32,364 bases of DNA from Roseibacillus sp. GTDB taxonomy: Bacteria; Verrucomicrobiota; Verrucomicrobiia; Verrucomicrobiales; Akkermansiaceae. A program made the translations under genes and the position numbers. Position 1 is the stretch's first letter; each line of letters begins with the position of its first letter. Shown piece after piece: positions 22,136 through 29,945 of the stretch. Location: NCBI GenBank assembly GCA_028821775.1, contig JAPKFB010000056.1, positions 1 to 32,364 on the forward strand. The letters run 5' to 3'. Under the pieces are notes generated by a model. The model did no database searches. It was not told the DNA's origin and saw nothing but the letters and a program-made list of their open reading frames with translations.

Positions 22136-23512
22136 ATGTCCAATTCACCACAAAACTTGGGGATTCCCAGCCGGCGCTCCTTCATTGGCACGACGACCGC
22201 CGCCGCCGCTACCCTCGGCTCCGCCCATCTCGTCTATGGCGACCACCACAAGACCAAGCACCTCCGCTTCGCCCAGATCGGATGCGGCGGCAAAGGGAGC
22301 AGCGACCTCTCCAACACCGTTGGTTCGGGCGGTAAACTCGTCGCCATGTGCGACGTCGACTCGAAGCGAGCAGGCTCTCACTTCAATAAGTATAAGGACG
22401 TCCCCAGATATACCGACTATCGCGAGATGCTCCAGAAGCACGCCAAGGAGATTGATGCGGTGGTCGTGTCCACTCCAGATCACATTCACGCCGTGGCGGC
22501 CCTCGCCGCGATGAAGCTCGGCAAACACGTCTACGTGCAGAAGCCCCTCGCCCGCACCTATGGCGAGTGCATGGCCCTTCTCGATGCCACCCGTAAATAC
22601 AAGGTCGTCACCCAGATGGGCAACCAAGGTCATGCCGGATCCGGCCTGATGCTTTGGAAGAAGATGATGGATGCCGGCGCCTTCGGCGAAGTGCTCGAAC
22701 TCCACTCCTGGTCCAACCGTCCGATCTGGCCGCAAGGAATGAAGGAAGCTCCCAAGGGAGACCCCGTTCCCAAGACCCTCGACTGGACATCGTGGCTCGG
22801 ACCGATGGCGGACCGCCCTTACGCCAAGGCCTACCTTCCCTTCAGCTGGCGCGGATGGTGGGACTTCGGTGCCGGAGCGATGGGCGACATGGCCTGTCAC
22901 AACATGGATCCCGCCTTCTGGACCTGCGAACTCGGTCTCCCTACCTCGATCAAGGCCCAGTGCTCCGCGCCGGCCACCGTAGCCTATCCCTCCTGGTCGA
23001 TCATCACGTTTAAGTTTCCCCCCTCCAAGATTTGCCCGAAGGGCATCACCATGACATGGTACGACGGCAAGAAACTTCCCAAGCCTCCCGCCGGGGCCGA
23101 CCCCAAACTCAAGGTCGGCGGCAACGGATGCATGATCGTGGGGTCCAAGATGTCCGCCATGGGCGGTTCGCACGCAGGCACCCCAAGCCCGATTGGGGTT
23201 GGCACCACCTACGACGTCGAAGCGATCAAGCGCGAAGGCGCTCACTGGAAAAACGAACACAAGAAGCTCAAGGGTACCGACCACCACCGGCAGTGGGTTG
23301 AGGCCGCCCTCAAGGGCGACCCGAAGGCTCCTGGCAGTAACTTTGAGTACTCCGCGCCGATGTCCGCCTCCCTCGCCCTCGGCGCGATCGCCCTGCGCTT
23401 CCCCGACACTGAACTCAAGTGGGACGACAAGGCCCGCAAGTTCACCAACCACAGTGAAGCCAACAAATGGGTCACCATCGATCCACGCAAAGGCTACGAC
23501 TTGAAAGTCTAA
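22136..23512 (+). CDS. Tat-exported Gfo/Idh/MocA-family oxidoreductase
   Basis: I start this at ATG 22136 (458 residues). The open frame extends far upstream, but this start gives a twin-arginine signal (PSRRSFIGTTTAAAATLGSA) with the mature domain right after it. The Rossmann start is RFAQIGCGGKGSSDL (about 44-58), followed by CDVDSKRAG. The catalytic region carries VQKPLARTYGECMAL, in which the conserved EKP is QKP, keeping the Lys. VTQMGNQGHAGSG is a typical strand of the exported subgroup. The C-terminal domain (about 190-440) is the family's alpha/beta sheet. Such enzymes use bound NAD(P) to oxidise or rearrange sugars, and the exported ones are typical of polysaccharide degraders. It is divergent from the PQQ-like gene with a 133-base gap. 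The substrate is unknown. Confidence 0.92.
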   Translation: MSNSPQNLGIPSRRSFIGTTTAAAATLGSAHLVYGDHHKTKHLRFAQIGCGGKGSSDLSNTVGSGGKLVAMCDVDSKRAGSHFNKYKDVPRYTDYREMLQKHAKEIDAVVVSTPDHIHAVAALAAMKLGKHVYVQKPLARTYGECMALLDATRKYKVVTQMGNQGHAGSGLMLWKKMMDAGAFGEVLELHSWSNRPIWPQGMKEAPKGDPVPKTLDWTSWLGPMADRPYAKAYLPFSWRGWWDFGAGAMGDMACHNMDPAFWTCELGLPTSIKAQCSAPATVAYPSWSIITFKFPPSKICPKGITMTWYDGKKLPKPPAGADPKLKVGGNGCMIVGSKMSAMGGSHAGTPSPIGVGTTYDVEAIKREGAHWKNEHKKLKGTDHHRQWVEAALKGDPKAPGSNFEYSAPMSASLALGAIALRFPDTELKWDDKARKFTNHSEANKWVTIDPRKGYDLKV

Positions 23513-23556
23513 GTGCCTGTCCATTTACAAGGCGCTCCGCGCTCTTGATCAATCGC

Positions 23557-23597
23557 AGACCCGTCCTCGTTCGCCCGAAGGCGGGTCTTACTTTTTG
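23557..23597 (+). terminator. Likely intrinsic terminator after the Gfo/Idh/MocA gene
   Basis: AGACCCG (23557-23563) pairs with CGGGTCT (23582-23588), enclosing a GC-rich loop that can form an inner TTCG/CGAA stem, and the sequence then reads TACTTTTT. Position and T-run fit Rho-independent termination about 45 bases after the stop. The right arm also overlaps the stop codon of the minus-strand protease remnant. Confidence 0.5.
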
Positions 23598-23916
23598 GCT
23601 GGCTCCAGCGCCGGTACCACATCGAGTTTCTTTTCCGGCACGGGCTTGAGAACCATCCGATTCGCTTTGTAGTCGATCATTCCGCTCAGTTTGCTCAGCA
23701 ACTCGAAACCGAGAATCCCATCCATGCGGCCGCTGGACCCTCCTGGTAAATCGATCACAAACACGCTTCCGGCACCACCGCTGACCGGAACATGGCCAAT
23801 CTTGAGGAATTTTGCACTTCGCCTTCATCGCACGCCGAGGCACCCCACTCCTCATCCGCACGGACCGAGATCGAAAGCCAACCAGGTGCCAGCGCAAAAA
23901 CTGCCAAGAACCTCAT
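23588..23916 (-). pseudogene. Aspartic (retropepsin-like) protease pseudogene lacking its core
   Basis: The minus strand from ATG 23916 encodes a signal peptide (MRFLAVFALAPGWLSISVRA) and a short mature start (DEEWGASACDEG). A different frame then supplies a C-terminal part: IGHVPVSGGAGSVFVIDLPG, followed by GRMDGILGFELLSKLSGMID, YKANRMVLKPV and a stop at 23588-23590. The second part is the end of retropepsin-like aspartyl proteases, where 'DGILGxDxLxxF...IDY' is diagnostic. The catalytic DTG-containing N-terminal half is absent and the frames do not join, so an internal deletion plus frameshift has inactivated the gene. The original enzyme would have been an exported protease of about 250-350 residues. 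The interpretation rests on hand translation. Confidence 0.6.
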
Positions 23917-24059
23917 TGCCCAGTCCCTGAGCGAATCGCTCCCCCAAAGCGAGTCCTGTTTTCCGGCGTGCCCCCTCAGAGCACTCCTCCACCGCCCTCC
24001 CTCCCAGAGGTTATTCACTGGGTACTTGAATCTCATACGCGCCGAGCTTTGATCTCTGC
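23917..24059. other. Intergenic DNA before the second sulfatase
   Basis: This 143-base stretch holds no recognised gene. It should contain the promoter of the sulfatase starting at 24060, but no clear -35/-10 pair is seen. With the pseudogene and terminator it makes up the 547-base gap after the Gfo/Idh/MocA gene. Confidence 0.4.
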
Positions 24060-25619
24060 ATGCGCAATCCCTATGCTGCTCTCGCCCTTTGCTCCTCCCT
24101 GCTCCTTCTTGCCCCGCCCCTCTCCTCCGCAGCAGGAGAAGCCGGCAACCGACCCAACATCGTCTTCATTCTCTCCGACGACATGGGCTGGAATCAGCCA
24201 GGCTTCAATGGCAGCGAAAAGGGACTCACTCCCAACCTCGACCAACTCGCAAAGGAAAGTCTGCAACTCACGCAGTTTTACACCCACTCGGTGTGCGCTC
24301 CCACTCGCGGGGCCTTCCTCACCGGGCGCTACGCCTTTCGCAACTGGATGGACTGGCGCTCCGAAGACTTTGGCAAACCCAGCTACCTCAAGGCCCTGGG
24401 ACTGACTCTCGCCCACAATGATCGTGGCGAGCCGACCCGTCGCATCCACGCCCTGGAAAGCAGTGAGCGAACCATCGCGGAAGCCCTCAGGGATGCAGGA
24501 TACTTCACCGCCCTCGTCGGCAAGTGGCACTGCGGCGAGTGGCTCGACGAACACCTTCCCATGGGTCAGGGTTTCCTGCACCAGTATGGTCACTACGCCT
24601 GGGGCATCGACTACTACACCAAGACGATTGTTCACAATGCGCCGGCTCGTTTCGCGGTCTACGACTGGCATCGCAACCAGAAGCCCATCAAGGAAGAGGG
24701 TTACGCCACCGACCTCTTCGCGGCCGAGGCCGAACGCGTGATCGCGAAGCAGAAGAGGGACCGTCCCTTCTTTCTCTATGTTCCCTTCAACGCAGTCCAT
24801 GGCCCGCTCAATCCCCCCATGGACTATGTCTCCAATGAGCTCGACCCGATCGGCGTCCGTGATGCCATGCTTAAGTCACTGGATGCAGGGGTGGGACGCA
24901 TTGTTTCTGCCCTCGAGAAGCACGGGTTCAAGGACAATACCCTCCTCGTCTTCACCAATGACAACGGTCCCGTCCTCGAATCGATGAGCACCCCATGGCG
25001 AGGCACCAAGAACACCACCTTCGAAGGCGGGGTGCGCGTTCCCTGCCTCGTGCGCTGGCCGGGACACACCAAGCCGGGCACCAAGAGTGACGGCATGATG
25101 TTCATCGCAGACTTCTTTTCCACCTTCATCACTCTCGCCGGCGCCAAGCACGAGCAGGCCACCAAGGTCGACGCCATCGACATGACCGGGATGCTCTTCT
25201 CCGGTGCCCCCAGCACCCGCCACGAGATCATCTACGAAGTGACCGGAAGTGTAAGGCTTCCCACCATCCGAAGCGGCCCATGGAAACTCATGGGCAACGA
25301 CATGCTCTTCAACATCGCCAAGGATCCCTATGAAGAGAACAACGTCGCCAAAAAGAATCCGACCGTGGTCAAGAAACTCGCGGCTCGCCTGGCCCAGATG
25401 AGCAAGGAACGACCGCCCCTCGGCAACAAGCCCCTCCTCATGGATCCTCCCCTGCCCTACATCTACGGGCAAAGCGAGAACAAGGCCCCTCCCACCTGGC
25501 TCGTGAAACACGTCGATCAGATCCGCGCCACCCAACCGCAAACCTGGGTTCCCGGTACCACCCCGTGGCCACAGGCTCCCCGTGGCGCCAATGCCAATAA
25601 GCAACCGGCCGCGAAGTAA
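24060..25619 (+). CDS. Secreted type I sulfatase, arylsulfatase-B-like
   Basis: A 519-residue exported sulfatase (signal peptide LALCSSLLLLAPPLSSAAG). Metal-binding Asp40-Asp41 lie in FILSDDMGWNQ. The formylglycine motif is C79-A-P-T-R in SVCAPTRGAFLTGRYAFR, a CxPTR variant. GKWHCGEW (about 156-163) and FTNDNGPV complete the active site. The overall arrangement, with an early 'GWNQPGFNGSEKGLTPNLD' stretch, resembles arylsulfatase B/J-type enzymes. It should remove sulfate from a polysaccharide or aryl-type substrate outside the cytoplasm after formylglycine maturation. The C-terminal tail (about 460-519) is rich in Pro, Gln and Lys and looks flexible. It differs enough from the 12664-14073 sulfatase to suggest a different substrate. 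Likely monocistronic. Confidence 0.93.
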   Translation: MRNPYAALALCSSLLLLAPPLSSAAGEAGNRPNIVFILSDDMGWNQPGFNGSEKGLTPNLDQLAKESLQLTQFYTHSVCAPTRGAFLTGRYAFRNWMDWRSEDFGKPSYLKALGLTLAHNDRGEPTRRIHALESSERTIAEALRDAGYFTALVGKWHCGEWLDEHLPMGQGFLHQYGHYAWGIDYYTKTIVHNAPARFAVYDWHRNQKPIKEEGYATDLFAAEAERVIAKQKRDRPFFLYVPFNAVHGPLNPPMDYVSNELDPIGVRDAMLKSLDAGVGRIVSALEKHGFKDNTLLVFTNDNGPVLESMSTPWRGTKNTTFEGGVRVPCLVRWPGHTKPGTKSDGMMFIADFFSTFITLAGAKHEQATKVDAIDMTGMLFSGAPSTRHEIIYEVTGSVRLPTIRSGPWKLMGNDMLFNIAKDPYEENNVAKKNPTVVKKLAARLAQMSKERPPLGNKPLLMDPPLPYIYGQSENKAPPTWLVKHVDQIRATQPQTWVPGTTPWPQAPRGANANKQPAAK

Positions 25620-25811
25620 CCGGCTAAAACGCCACTAGCTCTCATCGACACCCTCCCAGAATCTGCGCACTTCCGCCCCCCCGCGGTTTCATTCCTTTCA
25701 GCGTCCGACCAGAAATTGGTTTCCATTCCTGTGCATAACCTGTGAGCACAACGGGAACATCCCGCTTCGATTGAAGTGGGCGCATCGAGTACGGTTTTTT
25801 AAGATCCTGCT

Positions 25812-26879
25812 GTGCCAATAAGCATTCGTTTTACCAAGGCCGAGGCGACCGGAGTCGTCTTGGCAAAAGTCGGAAATCCGCAACGCGACGAACCTCTCGA
25901 AACTTCCCGCGAAGTTTGCCGCATTGCCGACAAGGATCGTGATCTCCTCACCAAGATGCTCTTGAAGCCCTTCAAGAGTTTGGCTGGCTATTGTTTTCAC
26001 CACCATTCGTCGGTCGACAAGAATGAGACCTACACCTGCGCCCAGGCCATCTTCGGATCAGAAGACCAACTCCTGGAGAAAGGCTGCGAAATCGCCCAGC
26101 GGCTCTACGCCAAATCCAATCATCCCAACATCAAATCGGGCGACCTCTGCATTGCCCACCTCAGTAATCTCGTAGTCGACGGGAAGCCCACCGAGGGGCT
26201 CTGCATTCTCAAGTCCGAATCGGTCGAGCCCTTCCTGAGCATCTCGTCCCACCATGGCGATCTCAAGATCACCACCGAGCATGGAATCAACCCCGAGAAA
26301 ATTGACAAGGGCTGTCTAATCCTGAACGCCTTCGAGAAGAAAGGCTACTATGTCCTGACCTTCGACCGCGGCGGCGCTCACTCGCGCTTCTGGATTCGTG
26401 ATTTTTTGGGGGTCCGTCTCATTACCGACGATTCCTTCCTCACCAATCACTACGCCGATCTTGCGGTGACGTTCCTGCAAGGAGAGAGCAAGAACACAGA
26501 AGGAGGGGCCGGCGGCGACGTGGCCGAGAAAACGGTGGCCGCCAAGCGCGCAATGAACTACTTCGACACCAAGGAGCAGTTCAGCATGCAGGAATTCGAA
26601 GAGGAAGTCCTCCGCAAGGATCCCGAAATGGTGGCCAAGTTCAAAGAGCACAAGGCCCGCTTCGAAGAGGAGTCCGGCCAACCGCTCAAAGACAATTTCG
26701 GAATCACTCCCGCCGCCATTACCAAGATCAAGAAAAAGGTCGGCGGCGTGATGAGGTTCGACACCGGCGTGGAAGTGCGCCTCCTCCCCGAGTTTGATGA
26801 GAGCGCGCTCGAGCGGGGCTTTGATGAGGAAAAATGCATGGGCTTCGTGAAGATCTTCTTCAACTCCAAGGAGAGCTGA
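25812..26879 (+). CDS. Nucleoid-associated protein, YejK/NdpA-like family
   Basis: A 355-residue cytoplasmic protein beginning at GTG 25812. It matches the 37-kDa nucleoid-associated family (PF04245): KVGNPQRDEPLETS near the start, LLLKPFKSL-like MLLKPFKSLAGYCFHHH, IAQRLYAKSNHPNIKSGDLCIAHLSNL with GLCILKSE, then GINPEKIDKGCLILNAFEKKGYYVL and FWIRDFLGV. The C-terminal part (about 240-355) is charged and helical, consistent with nucleic-acid or partner contacts. Family members associate with DNA, with an unclear precise role; some appear near defence or mobile genes, but nothing of that kind is visible here. It converges with the ATP-grasp gene, leaving only seven bases between stops, so transcription may interfere. 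No ribosome-binding site is obvious. Confidence 0.85.
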   Translation: MPISIRFTKAEATGVVLAKVGNPQRDEPLETSREVCRIADKDRDLLTKMLLKPFKSLAGYCFHHHSSVDKNETYTCAQAIFGSEDQLLEKGCEIAQRLYAKSNHPNIKSGDLCIAHLSNLVVDGKPTEGLCILKSESVEPFLSISSHHGDLKITTEHGINPEKIDKGCLILNAFEKKGYYVLTFDRGGAHSRFWIRDFLGVRLITDDSFLTNHYADLAVTFLQGESKNTEGGAGGDVAEKTVAAKRAMNYFDTKEQFSMQEFEEEVLRKDPEMVAKFKEHKARFEEESGQPLKDNFGITPAAITKIKKKVGGVMRFDTGVEVRLLPEFDESALERGFDEEKCMGFVKIFFNSKES

Positions 26880-26886
26880 CTTGTCC

Positions 26887-27873
26887 TCACTCCGGCCGAG
26901 GCCGGACATGCCGCGCAAGGGCGGCCCGCACCAGTTGCCTCGTGAACCCCTCGTGCCCAGCCGGGTCCTGCATCAGGCAGAGGTCCGCACTCCCGGGGTC
27001 GGTGGGCGGATAATAGACTCCGCAGTTGGGGTTGATCTCCAGGAAGAAGGGTGTGCCATCGGCATCCACCCTCACGTCGCAGCGTCCAAAACTCGCTCCC
27101 CCGAGGGCCACGAAGAACCGGCCCGCCTCCTCACGAAGGCGGTCGGCAAGGACCGGGTCCTCCACCGGGAAACTTGATAGCGCGTCGTAGTCCACCCACT
27201 TCAGGTCCGCGTGCTTGAACTCCTCTCCCTCCGGGAAACGGTACTGCATCGGGACATAACTCACCGGTCGTCCTGGATCCTCTGGGTTTTCCGCCACCAG
27301 CACCGTGCACTCGATCCCATCGATGTATTCCTCGATCAGGGCAGCACCATAGCGCGAGATGATCTTGTGCGCCTGCTGCTGCAGGCCGGCCCGTGACTGG
27401 ACCCGCGAGTTCCGGCTCAGGTCCACGCTGGCATAACTGTTGTGGTGCTTCACAAAGAGGGGGAACCGCAGTGTCTCCGCAGCCCGTTCCATGTCGGCCT
27501 CGTTCCGGGCCAGTACCGCGGCCGGGGTCGCAATCCCCTCCCTCCGGCAGGCCTCCTTCATCTCCTCACGGGTTGGCTCATAGTAGTTCGAGGTCGCCCC
27601 GGTGAAGGGCACTCCCAGCTTTTCAAGGGTTTCCACCACCTCAATGCCCGGGATGTCCTGGTCCGCAGCCCCGTCGCAGAGATTGAAGAAGAGATCAAAT
27701 TCCCCGCCCTGCACCAACCGGATGACCGCCTCTACCGAGGTTCTCTTGCTGAGGGTCTCCACCTCCCATTGCGCCTCCGGCAGGAAGGGCCGGGGATCAC
27801 AGGGCCAGTCGTCGGACGGGAAGGGGTCCGCATCGAGATCCTGGGTGGTGAGCAGGCAGACACGCACATTCAA
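26887..27873 (-). CDS. D-alanine-D-alanine-ligase-like ATP-grasp protein
   Basis: About 328 residues from TTG 27873. A GTG at 27867 is an equally good start and would give VRVCLLTTQ. The protein has an N-terminal Rossmann-like domain (FDLFFNLCDG, about 59-68, resembles the 'DxVFNLxxG' of Ddl). The ATP-grasp core follows: PLFVKHHNSYASVDL, ALIEEYIDGIECTVLV and FGRCDVRVDADGTPFFLEINPNCGVYYPP, with metal ligands Asp, Glu and Asn. It should join an acyl phosphate to an amine, as Ddl and related amino-acid ligases do. It is not clearly the housekeeping Ddl, since the motifs after INPN differ (NCGVYYPPTDPG). It starts 36 bases after the SHD1-like gene's stop on the same strand and may be co-transcribed. 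Substrate unknown; a dipeptide or peptide-modifying ligase is an alternative. Confidence 0.82.
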   Translation of the reverse strand: MNVRVCLLTTQDLDADPFPSDDWPCDPRPFLPEAQWEVETLSKRTSVEAVIRLVQGGEFDLFFNLCDGAADQDIPGIEVVETLEKLGVPFTGATSNYYEPTREEMKEACRREGIATPAAVLARNEADMERAAETLRFPLFVKHHNSYASVDLSRNSRVQSRAGLQQQAHKIISRYGAALIEEYIDGIECTVLVAENPEDPGRPVSYVPMQYRFPEGEEFKHADLKWVDYDALSSFPVEDPVLADRLREEAGRFFVALGGASFGRCDVRVDADGTPFFLEINPNCGVYYPPTDPGSADLCLMQDPAGHEGFTRQLVRAALARHVRPRPE

Positions 27874-27908
27874 AAAGTGGCGGACTAGACGGCGTAGCAG
27901 GCTGCTGC

Positions 27909-28583
27909 CTACTTTTCCCTGGAATCCTTCTTATTCGATTCTTCAGGCTTCGCGAGAGACTTGGGAACGGGCTTGTATCGCGGGTTAGCCTTGTCCAGAA
28001 ACTTGGCGACCGCACTTGAACTCGAGCGTTCGGCCACCACCCTGCCCTCTTCATCATACAAGCGCAGGGCATAGCCTCGGTAGTTTTCTCCGATCACTCC
28101 ATGCTTCAGAAAGCCGGCCTCATATTTGTGGGTTCCATCTTCCCGATAAAAGGATTCCACCTTCGACTTGATGCTGCTCCCACCACCCGTCTTCAGGACT
28201 GAGACCCACACCAGCAGTCCATAGAGCTCCTTTCCCTTCTCAACGTTCTTGAGATCCAGCTTCAAGGTCTTCATGTCCAAGTCGAGTCCCTTGTCCAACC
28301 AGGACTTCACCCCGACTTTCACCTCCAATGATTTCACCAGGTTTTTGAGATAGTCCCGGTCCTTCGCACTGAGCTTTTCCAACTTGATCATGTGGACGCG
28401 GTCCTTGATTTGAATCTTCACCCAGTTGTCCCCCCTCTCTTTCAACACTCCTCTCAGGGTCCTTCCATCGGCGTTGGTCCACACGCGTTCCCCCTCCTTC
28501 TCCGCCCCGGACGCAACGCTCGTGATTGCGGCCCAAAAGGCAAAAAGCAACACACTCCCAGATCTCATTCGGCGGCTCAACAT
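27909..28583 (-). CDS. Secreted protein with SHD1-like domain
   Basis: About 224 residues from ATG 28583. A start at 28619 adds 12 residues before the signal peptide, so I prefer 28583. The signal region is VLLFAFWAAITSVASGAE. Residues about 34-82 form an SLA1-homology-1-like domain (VWTNADGRTLRGVLKERGDN, KLEKLSAKDRDYLKNL), found in many exported PVC proteins. The rest (83-224) is a beta-rich domain of unknown type, with VGVKSWLDKGLDLDMKTLKL, and a charged tail ending in KKDSREK. The family's function is not established; SHD1 probably mediates binding. It precedes the ATP-grasp gene on the minus strand. A pairing with that cytoplasmic enzyme would be odd, so a chance operon is possible. Confidence 0.75.
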   Translation of the reverse strand: MLSRRMRSGSVLLFAFWAAITSVASGAEKEGERVWTNADGRTLRGVLKERGDNWVKIQIKDRVHMIKLEKLSAKDRDYLKNLVKSLEVKVGVKSWLDKGLDLDMKTLKLDLKNVEKGKELYGLLVWVSVLKTGGGSSIKSKVESFYREDGTHKYEAGFLKHGVIGENYRGYALRLYDEEGRVVAERSSSSAVAKFLDKANPRYKPVPKSLAKPEESNKKDSREK

Positions 28584-28740
28584 GGGGCCATTTTTCCTAA
28601 ATTGGAGGAACCCGGTCAATCCGATTTCGCTCCAATCCTTCAGCGACCTAAAGATCCCTGCCGTTCACAGTTGGAATCTCCGCACTTTTCCCACTTGAAG
28701 ATTTCAGGATCTGCGGGGGACCGGGCTTCTCGATTCCCTC

Positions 28741-29772
28741 TTAGTAGCGTCCATCGCGCACTTCAAAGTGAGTCGGCTTGCCCAATTCCAAACCTCCAAT
28801 CTGCACCCAATGCGCGGTGCGTGCGAGAATGGCGCCCAAATCCGTGGGGGGAGCCCCCAGCTGCGCACACAGGGCTGCCGAATTGCTCAGGAGCGCGCTT
28901 TCCGATTCCCTTCCCGAAAACACCGGCTCCCGACCGAGCAAGGTTCCCAGCTGAGCGGCAACCTCCCGTACTTGGTAAGCACCTGGCGAGGTCAGGTTCC
29001 AGGCCCGAGCCGGTGAGACCGCCAAGCGAAAAGCCCGCAGGATCATCTCGTTGGCATCACCTTGCCAGATACAGTTGAAAAATCCGTTGGTCAGATCAAT
29101 CGGCTCTCCCTTCCAAATTTTGCGCGCCAGATCGACTGGAACTCCGTAGCGCAGGTCGGTCGCATAGTTGAGTCGCAAGAGGGCCACCTCGCTTCCGCCG
29201 CTCTGACGAGAGAAGTGATCAAAGAGACGTTCCCGCGCCACTGCCGCGTTGGCATACTCGCCCTTGGGAGTAAGCGGGTCCTCCTCAGTCGATCCTCCTC
29301 CCTTCACCAGCGTGAGCGGGTAGACATTGCCGGTCGAGAGGGCCACGATGCGCCTTCCGCGATAGCGCTCCGCGACATGAAGCGGCGCCACCGTATTGAC
29401 CGCCCAGGTCTGAGACGGGTTCTCTTGCGTTCCAAATTTCAATCCCACCAGATAGAGCACGTCACCGGCCTCCGGCAGACGGTCGGTGCTCCCGCGATCC
29501 AACAAATCGGCGACCCGGGTTTTCACACCGCGCTCCTCCAGCCACTTGCGCTGCTCGCCATTCCCAAAGCGGCTGACCGCCACGATCTCCAACGAGTGCC
29601 CAGCCCGCTCGGCAGCACGTTTTGCGAGCACCGCCAGGGACGGTCCCATCTTCCCACCCGCTCCCAGGATCACGAGCGGACTGCGCACCTCCCGGATGGC
29701 CTCGATCAATTCGGCCCGCGGATGAGTGAGCACCTCTTCGAGGTCCTCTTCGTTCTCCATGAGGCGCGCCAT
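28741..29772 (-). CDS. NAD-dependent epimerase/dehydratase-like Rossmann protein
   Basis: A 343-residue cytoplasmic protein of the extended SDR type. The nucleotide-binding loop is GAGGKMG (37-43) in VILGAGGKMG, followed by IVAVSRFG. VLYLVGLKFG, ALSTGNVYPL and LRLNYATDLRYG mark the sheet and substrate region. The canonical catalytic YxxxK is not seen: the sequence at the expected place reads GEYANAAVARERLF, with Tyr but no Lys four residues later. The protein may be a sugar-nucleotide-like enzyme with altered chemistry or a redox/ligand-binding homologue. An AAGGTAAGGC stretch just before ATG 29772 resembles a ribosome-binding site. It is separated from the Verru_Chthon gene by a terminator, so it has its own promoter. 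Substrate unknown. Confidence 0.8.
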   Translation of the reverse strand: MARLMENEEDLEEVLTHPRAELIEAIREVRSPLVILGAGGKMGPSLAVLAKRAAERAGHSLEIVAVSRFGNGEQRKWLEERGVKTRVADLLDRGSTDRLPEAGDVLYLVGLKFGTQENPSQTWAVNTVAPLHVAERYRGRRIVALSTGNVYPLTLVKGGGSTEEDPLTPKGEYANAAVARERLFDHFSRQSGGSEVALLRLNYATDLRYGVPVDLARKIWKGEPIDLTNGFFNCIWQGDANEMILRAFRLAVSPARAWNLTSPGAYQVREVAAQLGTLLGREPVFSGRESESALLSNSAALCAQLGAPPTDLGAILARTAHWVQIGGLELGKPTHFEVRDGRY

Positions 29773-29887
29773 GCCTTACCTTCTAGGTCCTCCATCCCTC
29801 CTGCACCAGAGGATACTCCTTCCACCCGCGGCTCTGAAGTCTCCCGGTCATCGGGTCCGCTCCCGCCTCCCTCATTCCTCTCTCCAC

Positions 29888-29923
29888 AAAAAAAACCGCA
29901 GGCCGGAACGATCCGACCTGCAG
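29888..29923 (-). terminator. Strong intrinsic terminator of the Verru_Chthon cassette gene
   Basis: On the minus strand a 12-bp stem (CTGCAGGTCGGA with TCCGGCCTGCGG, two G-U pairs) with a TCGT loop is followed by eight T residues. It lies 22 bases after the stop of the cassette protein A gene (stop at 29946-29948). This is the clearest transcription terminator in the window. Confidence 0.9.
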
Positions 29924-29945
29924 TTTGGAAATGGTTGCGCAGGCC

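Noticed and set aside
25620..25811. Possible gene remnant in the gap before the nucleoid-associated gene
   Set aside because: Translations on both strands showed nothing protein-like beyond chance.
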